Assembly (NCBI GenBank): GCA_944387845.1
Contig: CALXGH010000008.1
Location: 1-41,751 of the forward strand
Reading direction: 5' to 3'
Origin: an uncultured Oscillospiraceae bacterium
GTDB lineage: Bacteria > Bacillota > Clostridia > Oscillospirales > Oscillospiraceae
Length of the DNA stretch: 41,751 nt
The notes beneath the pieces are model-generated. The model was not told the DNA's origin. It searched no databases and worked only from the letters and a program-made list of their open reading frames with translations. A program made the position numbers and the translations under genes. Below, piece by piece: positions 7,820-16,790 of this stretch; position 1 is the first letter of the stretch, and each line of letters opens with the position of its first letter.

Positions 7820-10546
7820 ATGCCGAACAAAACTACAAGCGCCGGGAAAAAGACTTCCACGGCCAACAAAAAACCAAATACCACAAGCCGGTCCGGTACT
7901 TCCAAGCGAGTCAGCAAGTACAGAAAAATCGGCCGCAACAGCTACATATTCTCAGGAATTTTCCTGTTTCTCGGCATCTTTCTGGCTATTGGCTACATAA
8001 ACAGCGACGGAGCTGTTATCAAAATGCTCTGCGACTTGTTTAAGGGACTTTTCGGATTCGGATACTATTTTCTGCCGCCAGCTCTTCTGATATCCGCCTG
8101 GATACTGGCATTTTCCAGGAAGAAAACCGCCATTTTCAGAACAGTGTGCATTATGCTTGTGCCGTTTTTCGCCGGCGCGGTGTTCCAGCTTGCAAAGGGT
8201 ACGGCCTTTCCTGAAAATACGGCCATGATAAAGACTCTTTGGGAAACTGGCGTTATAATTTCCGGCGGCGGTGTGATTTCCGGCACATTTGCCTATGTTC
8301 TCACATTCCTTTTAAGCTCCATCGGCGCGTGGATAATCACCATAATCCTTTTTGCCGTCGACAGCGTTTTCGCTTTGGGTATACCTCTCAGCGCAATTTT
8401 CAGGTCTGAGGCCCCCACACAGAAGAGTATAAAGGAAAAGGATCAGTTCTATAAGGACTTTAAGGACGAGATCGTCTACGGTACAAGCGATCAGGAGAAG
8501 ATCGAGTCCATAAAAGAGGAGCGTCAGGCCAGAGCCATGAGCGCCGCTGAGAAAAACGAGGCTATACGCAGAAAGATAGACATCCCTCTTGACAATCCGG
8601 ACGCGCCGGTGAAAAAGCCGGGAATGTTCTCAGGATTTTTCAATAAACGCCCAGGAGTAAAAACGCCGGACGAGTTTATTTCCGACCAGAACAGAGATGT
8701 ATCTCAGGATGAGATTGACAGCGCTGTAAACGATGAGAATATAAACGGCTTTCCTGACGAGGCCGATGTATCCATACCGTCAGAGGAGAGCCAGGAGAGT
8801 ACTTTTGAAGGCCCGGATATAATTAGCGATACCTTCAAAAAGCCATATAAAAAGCCTGAGCCGCCACAGCCTGTTGAAGAAAAGATAGAAGAAAAGGCGG
8901 AAGCAGAAGAAGAAGTAAAAGACGATAAGGGGACAAGCCCTGAGGATATAGAAAGGGAAATAGAAAAGAGCTCCCAAAAGCCAAATGAACTTAAGCCGGA
9001 GTATGTTTTCCCGCCTCTGTCTTTGCTTGCAAGCCCACCTCAGAACTCTGGTGGCGAGTCAAAAGAAGAGGTCCGTTCCAATACACGGCGTCTTGAGACT
9101 GTGCTTAAAAGCTTCGGTATAAACGCGGAGATCTCAAATGTTGTACGTGGCCCCTCTGTAACAAGGTATGAACTGGAGCTTGAGATAGGTATAAAGCTCA
9201 ATAAGCTTATAAATCTGTCTGACGATATCGCCCTGGCACTGGGCGCTTCCGGCGTCAGAATAGCCGCAATACCTAATAAAGTCTCCACAGTTGGTATAGA
9301 AGTTCCTAATAAAAATATCAATACTGTATATTTAAGGGAGATAATCGACTCCCCGGCCTTTAAAAACGCCAAATCCAAGACGACTTTTGCGATCGGTAAA
9401 GATATAAGCGGCGATGCCATCGTGGGCAACATCTCCAAGCTTCCACACCTTCTCATCGCCGGCACCACCGGTTCCGGTAAGTCGGTGTGCCTTAACTCAA
9501 TTATCCTCAGCATAATGTACAAGGCCACCCCGGACGAAGTAAAGTTCATAATGGTTGACCCGAAAATGGTTGAGTTTAAGGTTTATAACGGCATACCCCA
9601 CTTGCTGATCCCGGTTGTAACTGAGGCAAAGAAAGCATCCGGCGCCCTTCAGTGGGCGGTAACGGAGATGATGAAGAGGTACCGCCTCTTCTCTGAGACT
9701 GGAGCCAGGGACCTTGAGTCATATAATAAAATCATATCCGGCACTGAGGGCGGAGAGAAAAGGCCACAGATTATTGTGGTAATCGACGAGCTTGCGGACC
9801 TTATGATGATCGCCGCCAAAGAGGTTGAGGAGTCGGTAGTGCGTATCGCCCAGATGGGCCGCGCCGCTGGCGTCCACCTTGTAATTGCCACCCAGAGCCC
9901 AAGGGCCGATGTTATCACCGGTCTTATGAAGGCAAATATCCCATCCAGAATCGCCCTTAAAGTTTCATCAAATCTTGAGTCGAGAATTATTCTTGAGTCC
10001 GGCGGCAACGCCGAAAAACTTGTGGGTAACGGCGATATGCTATATAGCCCAACAGGCGTGTCAAGACCATACAGAATCCAGGGCACATGGGTAACTGACG
10101 AAGAGAGGGAGAGTATTGTTGAGTTTGTAAAACGCAGCGGTACAGCTCAGTACAGCCAGGAGATAATAAACGAAATTGACCTTGTCTCCCAGGATAAAAA
10201 GGCTCAGCAGCCTGTCCAGGCCGGAAAAGCTGAGGAGCCGGATGTGGACGCTCTCTTTAACGAGGCGGTAGACATTGTGATTGAAATGGGTCAGGCATCA
10301 GTTTCCATGCTCCAGAGAAGACTGAAACTGGGCTACTCCAGAGCCGCAAGGCTTGTTGACCAGATGGAGGAAAAGGGGATAGTTGGCCCATTTGAAGGGT
10401 CCAAGCCAAGACAGGTCCTTGTAACAAAGGAGCAGTGGCAGGAGATGCAGTTTGTAACAGGTACTGCGCCCCAAATTCCAAAACAGGAAGTTCAGTTGGA
10501 GCCGGGCCAGACAATGAGCTCTGCTGACGACCTGTTTGATGACTGA
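7820..10546 (+). CDS. ftsK: FtsK/SpoIIIE DNA translocase
   Basis: Hexameric ATP-driven DNA pump that moves chromosome through the division or sporulation septum. The 908-residue protein has four N-terminal membrane helices (about 42-60, 80-98, 108-125, 145-185 including a loop), an acidic and proline-rich linker to about 400, an alpha/beta motor with Walker A GTTGSGKS at 548-555 and Walker B IIVVIDELADLMM, and a C-terminal gamma winged helix (about 810-870, GQASVSMLQRRLKLGYSRAA) that reads polar DNA motifs. SpoIIIE and FtsK cannot be separated by sequence alone; with ypeB nearby, a sporulation role is likely. It starts 16 bases after uppP behind AAAGGAA and ends before a perfect-stem terminator. 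Confidence 0.95.
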   Translation: MPNKTTSAGKKTSTANKKPNTTSRSGTSKRVSKYRKIGRNSYIFSGIFLFLGIFLAIGYINSDGAVIKMLCDLFKGLFGFGYYFLPPALLISAWILAFSRKKTAIFRTVCIMLVPFFAGAVFQLAKGTAFPENTAMIKTLWETGVIISGGGVISGTFAYVLTFLLSSIGAWIITIILFAVDSVFALGIPLSAIFRSEAPTQKSIKEKDQFYKDFKDEIVYGTSDQEKIESIKEERQARAMSAAEKNEAIRRKIDIPLDNPDAPVKKPGMFSGFFNKRPGVKTPDEFISDQNRDVSQDEIDSAVNDENINGFPDEADVSIPSEESQESTFEGPDIISDTFKKPYKKPEPPQPVEEKIEEKAEAEEEVKDDKGTSPEDIEREIEKSSQKPNELKPEYVFPPLSLLASPPQNSGGESKEEVRSNTRRLETVLKSFGINAEISNVVRGPSVTRYELELEIGIKLNKLINLSDDIALALGASGVRIAAIPNKVSTVGIEVPNKNINTVYLREIIDSPAFKNAKSKTTFAIGKDISGDAIVGNISKLPHLLIAGTTGSGKSVCLNSIILSIMYKATPDEVKFIMVDPKMVEFKVYNGIPHLLIPVVTEAKKASGALQWAVTEMMKRYRLFSETGARDLESYNKIISGTEGGEKRPQIIVVIDELADLMMIAAKEVEESVVRIAQMGRAAGVHLVIATQSPRADVITGLMKANIPSRIALKVSSNLESRIILESGGNAEKLVGNGDMLYSPTGVSRPYRIQGTWVTDEERESIVEFVKRSGTAQYSQEIINEIDLVSQDKKAQQPVQAGKAEEPDVDALFNEAVDIVIEMGQASVSMLQRRLKLGYSRAARLVDQMEEKGIVGPFEGSKPRQVLVTKEQWQEMQFVTGTAPQIPKQEVQLEPGQTMSSADDLFDD

Positions 10547-10585
10547 GAGTGATTATGAAAAACCTGTGGTGGAAAACAGGTTAAA

Positions 10586-10617
10586 AGAAAAACGCAGCCA
10601 GAAGGCTGCGTTTTTCT
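10586..10617. terminator. Bidirectional intrinsic terminator between ftsK and ypeB
   Basis: Perfect 14-bp stem (AGAAAAACGCAGCC against GGCTGCGTTTTTCT) with loop AGAA, so both strands end in a T run. A smaller hairpin, AACCTGT/ACAGGTT, lies at 10561-10582. Confidence 0.9.
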
Positions 10618-10679
10618 TTGAATTTTTTCGTGATTTTACAGTAGCGGCGCGTACAGATAAACAGCGGAAATGGCTGATT

Positions 10680-12017
10680 TTACTTAGTCAAGAAGCCGTT
10701 TTCGTCCTCAATCAAGGTGAGAATATCAGCCTGTTTACCGGTCTGGGTGTCTATATAGATTAGATAGGTGTTCTCGTCCGCGTCCTCGCAGATATACTCA
10801 TAGCAGAAAGTTTCCTTCTTGCCATAGGTTGGAATCACGGCGCTGCCGGATTTTACAACGGTAAGATCGTCGCCAACAAGGCTCTGGCACTCATCCATGG
10901 CATAGGCCTCGTCGGGGATATCACGGTCTGTGTGGTTTCGCATATAGTTTCCGGCGTCGAAGCCCAAAACTGATCCGTCCTCAAGTGAGACTGTAACTTT
11001 GATAAGGTCCGGGTAACAGGTGTAGTCCCCGTGCTTATAGGCGAAATTTATAATTGCCGTGTTGTTCTGGGTCATATAGTAGTTTGACTCCATGCCGGTA
11101 AAGCCGATATTGTAAAGAAATTCCTTGGCGCTCTGTTTTGCTTCGTCAACAGAGATGTTTGAAGCCCCTACGTTTTTATAGCTCTTCATGGCAACAGGGT
11201 AGCCGCCTTTTTTGGAGATATCGATACGAAGATCATCGTTTTCAAAGGTGTAATACTCCATAAGTGCGGTAGTAGTGCCGGTGAGGTGAAGACCCTGGGT
11301 ATTTGTAATGGATTCGGCAATAGACAGAGCCTCTTCCTCTGAGATTTCCTCCTCATTTTCCAAAAGTCCATAGGAGTTTGTGTCCACATCGTCTGAGTAT
11401 GGGCCGTCGTATATCAGCGTTGGCATTTCAGGGAATTCAGCTTCCATATCCTTAAAGGAGTCAAGAAGGCTGTCGTCCACCATTTCTTCGTCCACATTTG
11501 AAAGGTCTGAGTATTTTACATTTAAATCATATATTGTAAGATTGCCTGCCGACATATCCTCGTACATACTCTGAAGGTTTCCTGTTATGTTTTTTGATGT
11601 GGCCGAGAGCTGTGAAAGCGTGTCGTAAATACCGGAGTCCACATCACCGTCTGATGCTGTCTTTATGACAACATAAGAGTAGTCGCCGACTTTGGATATA
11701 AACGAGGCAGTCTCGCCCAGCTCTTCACTTGAAAAGGGGAGGGAACCCAGTGCCATCTGGGCGGACTGGGCCTTTGCGTAAATTTGGGCGCACATGGTTG
11801 ACAGGACCTGGGGGCTTTTAGAGTGGACACTCTTTTCCAGGGCCGTGTCAAGCTGACCGAAATTGACTACAAGTTCCGTAAAGGCGTGCTGATAATTATT
11901 TTCAGCGTAGTTTATATAATAATTTAGCCGCCTGTTTAAAATATAAATATTTAATATAAGACAGAATATAATAAATACTGAGTAGCTTGTTATTAAAATT
12001 TTAGCTTTTTTAGACAT
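10680..12017 (-). CDS. ypeB: Germination protein YpeB
   Basis: Inner-membrane-anchored spore protein needed for stability and localisation of the cortex-lytic enzyme SleB in Bacillus. The 445-residue product has an N-terminal membrane anchor (about residues 9-28) followed by ILNRRLNYYINYAENNYQHAF, the YpeB helical region, and C-terminal PepSY-like repeats (EEALSIAESI, DEAKQSAKEFLYNIGF, and near the end ENTYLIYIDTQTGKQADIL). sleB is normally the immediate partner but is absent here; a lipoprotein gene and gltX lie upstream instead. The Shine-Dalgarno sequence AAGGGAG (12030-12024) is in the 3' arm of a terminator-like hairpin. Confidence 0.9.
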   Translation of the reverse strand: MSKKAKILITSYSVFIIFCLILNIYILNRRLNYYINYAENNYQHAFTELVVNFGQLDTALEKSVHSKSPQVLSTMCAQIYAKAQSAQMALGSLPFSSEELGETASFISKVGDYSYVVIKTASDGDVDSGIYDTLSQLSATSKNITGNLQSMYEDMSAGNLTIYDLNVKYSDLSNVDEEMVDDSLLDSFKDMEAEFPEMPTLIYDGPYSDDVDTNSYGLLENEEEISEEEALSIAESITNTQGLHLTGTTTALMEYYTFENDDLRIDISKKGGYPVAMKSYKNVGASNISVDEAKQSAKEFLYNIGFTGMESNYYMTQNNTAIINFAYKHGDYTCYPDLIKVTVSLEDGSVLGFDAGNYMRNHTDRDIPDEAYAMDECQSLVGDDLTVVKSGSAVIPTYGKKETFCYEYICEDADENTYLIYIDTQTGKQADILTLIEDENGFLTK

Positions 12018-12023
12018 AAAAAC

Positions 12024-12058
12024 ACTCCCTTATGGGATTATTATCACCATAAGGGAGT
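12024..12058 (-). terminator. Terminator-like hairpin containing the ypeB ribosome site
   Basis: Perfect 12-bp stem (ACTCCCTTATGG against CCATAAGGGAGT) with an 11-base loop. On the minus strand it is followed by GTTTTT and then the ypeB ATG at 12017. It can end the gltX-lipoprotein transcript. Its 3' arm carries AAGGGAG at ideal spacing for ypeB, so folding would hide that site. Same arrangement as the tepA hairpin at 6154. Confidence 0.75.
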
Positions 12059-12081
12059 AAATTATTAAAAATTTTTATTTC

Positions 12082-12672
12082 TTACTTTGTGATCTTAAGA
12101 GTGTCAACGATGTTGTAAAGTACAGGATATTCGGTTTCCTTAGCATCAGCTGCAACAGATACGATAATAGCAAGAGCGCCGGAATCAAGGTCTACAAGAT
12201 AGAGCTCAACATACTGGCTGTCGCTGCTTGCGATAACCATTTCGGAGCTAAGTCCGTCAGCGCCTATCTCAATTGTGCCAGGGTACTCATAGTTTTCAAA
12301 AGTGCCTACATAAGTGTCGATGTAGTCAGGAGCAAGATCCTGAGCTTTTTTGCCCTCTTCATAGATGATCTCAGCAAAAGTGCAGTCAGTGTCATCTGTG
12401 GTCTTGATGATTGTGAACATATTGTCTGTTGAGGAGATAACATAGTCCTCAGTGTCAGCTACAGCTGTTACCTTGCCTTCGCCGTTTGGAAGAGTAAACT
12501 CGATGTCGCCTTCAAAAGTTTCCGGTTCAGGATTTCCAGTAACTTCGTTGCCTTCAGTTTTCTGATCGTTGTCTTTGTCTTTGTCCCCGTCTGAGCTGTT
12601 ATTGCAGGCGGCCAGAGCCAGTACCATGGAAAGAGCCAGAACAAGGCACAAAATTTTCTTAAAGTTTTTCAT
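12082..12672 (-). CDS. Small lipoprotein, unknown function
   Basis: Product of 196 residues with a typical lipoprotein signal peptide: MKNFKKI, hydrophobic core, lipobox LALAAC with Cys23 as the lipidation site. A charged low-complexity tether (SSDGDKDKDNDQKTEG) follows, then a compact beta-rich domain of about 140 residues starting ETFEGDIEFTLPNGEGKVTA. I recognise no named family. Its ribosome site overlaps the gltX stop codon (TAAGGAG), so the two are cotranscribed. It lies between gltX and ypeB, which might hint at an envelope or spore role, but nothing in the sequence proves it. Confidence 0.8.
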   Translation of the reverse strand: MKNFKKILCLVLALSMVLALAACNNSSDGDKDKDNDQKTEGNEVTGNPEPETFEGDIEFTLPNGEGKVTAVADTEDYVISSTDNMFTIIKTTDDTDCTFAEIIYEEGKKAQDLAPDYIDTYVGTFENYEYPGTIEIGADGLSSEMVIASSDSQYVELYLVDLDSGALAIIVSVAADAKETEYPVLYNIVDTLKITK

Positions 12673-12682
12673 AACATTCTCC

Positions 12683-14158
12683 TTATAATTTTTTTATCGC
12701 CGTTTCAATACGTCTTATGGTCTCGTCTTTGCCAAGGATCAGGCAAATCTCAACGGCTCCGCCGGGAGTTACGGCCATACCGGAAACTGCGATTCTAACA
12801 GGCCACATCAAAGTGGCGTTTTTGACTTCGAGTTTCTGAGCAAGGGATACCATCGCATTATAAATGTTATCCTTTGTCCAGTCTGAGATTTTCTCAAGCT
12901 CAGGCAGGACTTCTTTTAACATTGTACACGAAATTTCCTTGTTAGTTTTTGATTTTTTGTGAACGAAAAGCTCAGTGTCATAATCAGGTATTTCATCAAA
13001 GAAACTGATCTTCTCAGGAATGTCAGTAAGCTTCTCGCATCTTGGCTGAAGGATCTCAGCGATAAGTGCAGGATTAATATCAGGATTTTTGACCGCGCTT
13101 CTTATATAAGGCTCTGCCACTTTGGCAAAATCCTCAGGGGCCATAGCACGGATATACTCGCTGTTGAAATATTTGAGCTTTTCAACATCAAATATGGCAG
13201 GGGATTTAGATATTCTTGTGAGATCAAAGATCTTAACAAGCTCATCAAGAGAGAAGAGCTCCTGCTCACCCTCAGGACTCCATCCAAGAAGTGCCACATA
13301 GTTTAAAACTGCCTGGGTAAGATAACCCTGTGCGATAAGATCCTCATAAGATGGGTCGCCGTGGCGCTTACTCATTTTGTTGTGCTGGTCTCTCATAACA
13401 GGGGAGCAGTGGACATATTTCGGTATCTCCCAGCCAAAGTCCTCATAGAGAAGGTTATACTTTGGTGCAGAGGACAGATATTCGCTGCCGCGGACAACAT
13501 GTGTAATACCCATCATGTGGTCGTCAATGACGTTTGCGAAGTTATATGTGGGAAGCCCGTCCCTTTTAATGAGCACCTGGTCGTCAAGCTCGGCGTTTTC
13601 AACGGTGATATCACCGAAGATCTCGTCGTGGAAAGTTGTGGTGCCCTCGTGAGGGATAAGCTGACGTATTACATATGGCTTTCCGGCATCAAGATTTGCC
13701 TGGACTTCTTCCTTTGAGAGGAAACGGCATGGGTCATCACCACGATTAAAGTCCCCGGATTCCTCCTCAGACTCTGTCTTTTCACAGAAGCAGTAATATG
13801 CGTGGCCACGCTCCACAAGAAGCTCGGCGTATTTTTTGTAAAAAGGCTTACGTTCCGTCTGTACATAAGGGCCTACCGGGCCGCCTAAGTCCGGTCCTTC
13901 GTCATGTTCAAGGCCGCACTCCTTCATTGTTTTGTATATGACGTCAACGGCGCCGTCTACAAAACGTTCCTGATCGGTATCTTCGATTCTTAAAATGAAG
14001 GTGCCGCCTGCATGGCGGGCGATCAAATAGGTGTAAAGGGCGGTTCTCAGATTGCCAACATGCATGTAGCCCGTGGGGCTTGGGGCGAAACGGGTTCTGA
14101 CTTTGCCCTTGGGAATGTTTGCCTCAACGTCGGCAAACCATTTCGTATCAAGAGACAT
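12683..14158 (-). CDS. gltX: Glutamate-tRNA ligase
   Basis: Class I aminoacyl-tRNA synthetase, 491 residues. The ATP-site motif corresponding to HIGH is MHVG (32-35, in FAPSPTGYMHVGNLRTALY), and the KMSKS-type loop is KMSKR at 261-265. The anticodon-binding C-terminal half is complete, ending KDETIRRIETAIKKL. An ORF extends upstream to 14224, but the ATG at 14158 has GGAGG eight bases upstream and begins MSLDTKWFADVEANI, so it is the start. Whether the enzyme is discriminating or also charges tRNA-Gln is not visible here. No T-box leader was found between it and the divergent LtaS-like gene. Confidence 0.95.
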   Translation of the reverse strand: MSLDTKWFADVEANIPKGKVRTRFAPSPTGYMHVGNLRTALYTYLIARHAGGTFILRIEDTDQERFVDGAVDVIYKTMKECGLEHDEGPDLGGPVGPYVQTERKPFYKKYAELLVERGHAYYCFCEKTESEEESGDFNRGDDPCRFLSKEEVQANLDAGKPYVIRQLIPHEGTTTFHDEIFGDITVENAELDDQVLIKRDGLPTYNFANVIDDHMMGITHVVRGSEYLSSAPKYNLLYEDFGWEIPKYVHCSPVMRDQHNKMSKRHGDPSYEDLIAQGYLTQAVLNYVALLGWSPEGEQELFSLDELVKIFDLTRISKSPAIFDVEKLKYFNSEYIRAMAPEDFAKVAEPYIRSAVKNPDINPALIAEILQPRCEKLTDIPEKISFFDEIPDYDTELFVHKKSKTNKEISCTMLKEVLPELEKISDWTKDNIYNAMVSLAQKLEVKNATLMWPVRIAVSGMAVTPGGAVEICLILGKDETIRRIETAIKKL

Positions 14159-14191
14159 TTTTATTTCCTCCGTTATTTTAATGTAGATTAT

Positions 14192-14220
14192 ATAATATTG
14201 CATATATCGTAAAAAAGCAA
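14192..14220 (-). promoter_or_regulatory. Sigma-A-type promoter of gltX
   Basis: Minus strand: TTGCTT (14220-14215), 17-base spacer, TATTAT (14197-14192). It lies about 35 bases upstream of the gltX start. Confidence 0.5.
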
Positions 14221-14261
14221 GCATTGTAATATTTTGTAATATATCAAAACTTTGTTTTACC

Positions 14262-14290
14262 TTGATAAAAATTTTACATTGATGTAGTAT
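14262..14290 (+). promoter_or_regulatory. Sigma-A-type promoter of the LtaS-like gene
   Basis: TTGATA (14262-14267), 17-base spacer, TAGTAT (14285-14290), 40 bases upstream of the ATG. It is divergent from the gltX promoter. Confidence 0.65.
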
Positions 14291-14330
14291 ATAGGAAATA
14301 ATATCATATCTAATATCTGAGAGGTGTAAT

Positions 14331-16307
14331 ATGGAAAGCCACAGAAAAAAAAGAACCGGTTTTGTATATTCTTTAAAGAATTTCGCCAGGTTCTTTTACA
14401 TGCCTGTATCTATATTTTATTTGGAAATGCTCCTGAAGATCAGGTGCTACAACTCCATACCATTTAAGGGGGTATTTTATACCTTCCTGTTTTCTGTTTG
14501 CCTGGGCTTTACGATCCAGTTTATCGCAGAGGCATTTGGCAGGAAAACCTGCAAAAGGATAATGCTTATATCCCTTGGTATCATAACTGTTCTCATCTGC
14601 GTTCAGGCGGTATACTTCACGATTTTCAAGACCTTTACAACCATTGACTCTGTAACAATGGCAGGTGAGGCCATCTCAAACTACTGGCGTGAGATGTTCT
14701 CCGGTATATGGAAAACTCTGCCGGCAATCATCATCGCCTTTTTACCATTTATAATCCTTCTGTTCACAGGCAACCATTTTCTCTACAAGCGTGGCTACGG
14801 CTGGCAGGTCTGCCTTGTACTGCTTGTTATACCCCTTATACTGTTCCTTCTCACAAGCCTTATCATAAGGCTGGACAGCAAGGGTAACATCTCTTACAGA
14901 TACATTTATTATAATACATTCTCTCCGCTGGAGTCTGTAAACCGCTTCGGTATACTGACCACTATGCGCCTTGATATTGAAAACCTTATCAGCCCTAAGA
15001 CTGAAAACCTTGGGGACGTGGGAGACCTGTCATCTATATCCGGCGGCGGAGGCGGTGGCGCCGTAAATTATAAGGACAATGTTATGGAGATAGACTTTGA
15101 CTCTCTTATCGCCAACGAGTCAGACGAGACCATAAAGGAAATGCATGAGTATTTCAGCGGCCTTACACCGTCCAAACAGAACGAATACACTGGTATGTTT
15201 AAGGACTACAACCTTATCTGGATCGTTGCCGAGGGCTTCTCATCCTGGGCTATCGACGAGACCCATACCCCGACCCTTTATAAGATGACCCATGAGGGCT
15301 TCGTCTTCAATAACTTCTATAACCCGATTTGGTATAAATCCACAACTGACGGTGAGTACACCACAATGACGGGCCTTATACCAACCGCGGCGTACAGGAC
15401 ATTTGCCGCAACCGGCAGCAACTATATGCCTTTCGGCTTCGGTAATATGTTCAGCGAGCTGGGCTATACCTGCAACGCTTACCATAACCACACATATGAA
15501 TACTACGGCAGAAACGAGAGCCATCCAAACCTTGGTTATAACTTCAAGGCTGCCGACCACGGACTTGATATAACAATGTCATGGCCAGAGTCTGACGTTG
15601 AGATGATGGAAGTAACAATACCTGAGTATATAAATGAGGACAAATTCCACACTTACTATATGACGGTAAGCGGACACCTTGAGTACAACTTCCAGGGTAA
15701 CGCCATGAGTAGAAAACACGAGCAGGATGTTGCTGACCTGCCATATTCTGACGCTGCAAGAGCGTATATCGCCTGCAATATGGAATTTGACCAGGCAATG
15801 GAATATCTCCTTGAGGAACTTGAAAAGGCTGGAAAGCTTGAAAACACAGTTATCGTGTTCTCTGGAGACCACTATCCATACGGCCTTACAATAGATGAGA
15901 TTGAGGAGCTCAACGGCGGTCCGGTAGATGAGACATTTGAGCTTTACAGAACGACACTTTGTATCTGGAACAGCGAGATGGAAACTGTTCAGGTCGATAA
16001 GTACTGCTCAACTCTTGATGTTATGCCGACGCTTGCAAACATCTTCGGACTTGAGTACGACTCAAGACTTATAATCGGTCAGGACATTCTGTCCACAGCC
16101 CCGGCACTTGTAATGTTCAACAACAAGAGCTGGATATCAGACTATGGACGCTATGATGTAAACACAGACACCTTTACTCCAAACGAGGGAGCAAACGTTT
16201 CTGAGACCTATGTTTCCGACGTTCTGAATATAGTAAAGGCCAAATTTAAATATTCAGTGGCCATTGTAGATAACGACTACTACGCCAAAGTGTTTAAAAA
16301 AGAATGA
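14331..16307 (+). CDS. LtaS-type sulfatase-fold phosphoglycerol transferase
   Basis: Membrane enzyme of the lipoteichoic acid synthase family, which polymerises glycerol phosphate from phosphatidylglycerol outside the cell. The 658 residues comprise five membrane helices in the first about 200 residues, a glycine-rich linker (SISGGGGGGAVN, about 235-247), and a sulfatase-like catalytic domain. Candidate Mn-site and catalytic residues are E301 in AEGFSSWA, T338 in KSTTDGEYT (aligned with the Thr nucleophile), and D513-H514 in SGDHYPYG. The family also contains primases and other phosphoglycerol or phosphoethanolamine transferases, so the exact product is unproven. Ribosome site is GAGAGGTG. 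A strong terminator follows. Confidence 0.88.
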   Translation: MESHRKKRTGFVYSLKNFARFFYMPVSIFYLEMLLKIRCYNSIPFKGVFYTFLFSVCLGFTIQFIAEAFGRKTCKRIMLISLGIITVLICVQAVYFTIFKTFTTIDSVTMAGEAISNYWREMFSGIWKTLPAIIIAFLPFIILLFTGNHFLYKRGYGWQVCLVLLVIPLILFLLTSLIIRLDSKGNISYRYIYYNTFSPLESVNRFGILTTMRLDIENLISPKTENLGDVGDLSSISGGGGGGAVNYKDNVMEIDFDSLIANESDETIKEMHEYFSGLTPSKQNEYTGMFKDYNLIWIVAEGFSSWAIDETHTPTLYKMTHEGFVFNNFYNPIWYKSTTDGEYTTMTGLIPTAAYRTFAATGSNYMPFGFGNMFSELGYTCNAYHNHTYEYYGRNESHPNLGYNFKAADHGLDITMSWPESDVEMMEVTIPEYINEDKFHTYYMTVSGHLEYNFQGNAMSRKHEQDVADLPYSDAARAYIACNMEFDQAMEYLLEELEKAGKLENTVIVFSGDHYPYGLTIDEIEELNGGPVDETFELYRTTLCIWNSEMETVQVDKYCSTLDVMPTLANIFGLEYDSRLIIGQDILSTAPALVMFNNKSWISDYGRYDVNTDTFTPNEGANVSETYVSDVLNIVKAKFKYSVAIVDNDYYAKVFKKE

Positions 16308-16325
16308 CCGCTTTTAAAGCATGAT

Positions 16326-16364
16326 AAAAACCCGGCACGGACTTTTGTCTTTGCCGGGTTTTTT
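16326..16364 (+). terminator. Intrinsic terminator of the LtaS-like gene
   Basis: AAAAACCCGGCA and TGCCGGGTTTTTT enclose a 14-base loop, and a T6 run follows the stem. Confidence 0.9.
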
Positions 16365-16370
16365 ATTTTG

Positions 16371-16741
16371 CATTATTGTTATTGAAATCCTCATAAGATA
16401 CGAACTGCGTCTGTAAATTTATATTATGATTACTCCTAATTCAACATAGGACGTATGATCACCATAAAGCGTTAGAGACAGTGCCTCGCCGGTATATCGG
16501 TGGATTAAAGGGTATTGCAGCTTGCAAATGACATGCTGGAAGGAAAAGTAAGTATGATACCAGCGCTTTTGAATATAAGACCGTCGGGGCACAGCCCAAG
16601 AGCGGCGGAATTTCAAATAACCGTCAGGGATACGGACTGACTGCGGCGGCGTTTTAAAGACAGGTAGGGACATAGTTAATGGTAGAAGTAAGACCTGCGG
16701 GGGAAATGGGTAAGCACGGCATAATATAAAATAACAGACAA
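16371..16741. other. Gene-free island between two convergent terminators
   Basis: About 370 bases lie between the LtaS-like terminator and that of the rhomboid-like gene. An 84-codon minus-strand frame at 16419-16673 and a short plus-strand frame ending near 16655 (SAFEYKTVGAQPKSGG) exist. Neither has a ribosome site or a family I recognise. It may be a gene remnant or an untranslated RNA. I can support no feature here. Confidence 0.5.
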
Positions 16742-16775
16742 AAAACCGGCTGGGGACAAAGCCTCAGCCGGTTTT
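16742..16775. terminator. Intrinsic terminator of the rhomboid-like gene
   Basis: AAAACCGGCTGGGG (16742-16755) pairs with CCTCAGCCGGTTTT (16762-16775) with one wobble and a 6-base loop. It ends in T runs on both strands and lies 15 bases past the minus-strand stop. Confidence 0.88.
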
Positions 16776-16790
16776 CTATTTTTACACACA

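Noticed and set aside
7804..8043. A 79-codon frame overlapping the start of ftsK
   Set aside because: It is out of frame with the clear FtsK N-terminus and has no separate signals.
14159..14330. Possible T-box or other leader for gltX
   Set aside because: No T-box sequence, specifier stem or leader terminator is visible; the space is filled by two divergent promoters.
16419..16673. An 84-codon minus-strand frame in the island after the LtaS-like gene
   Set aside because: No ribosome site or family. The plus strand is the purine-rich one, opposite to what coding strands show here.
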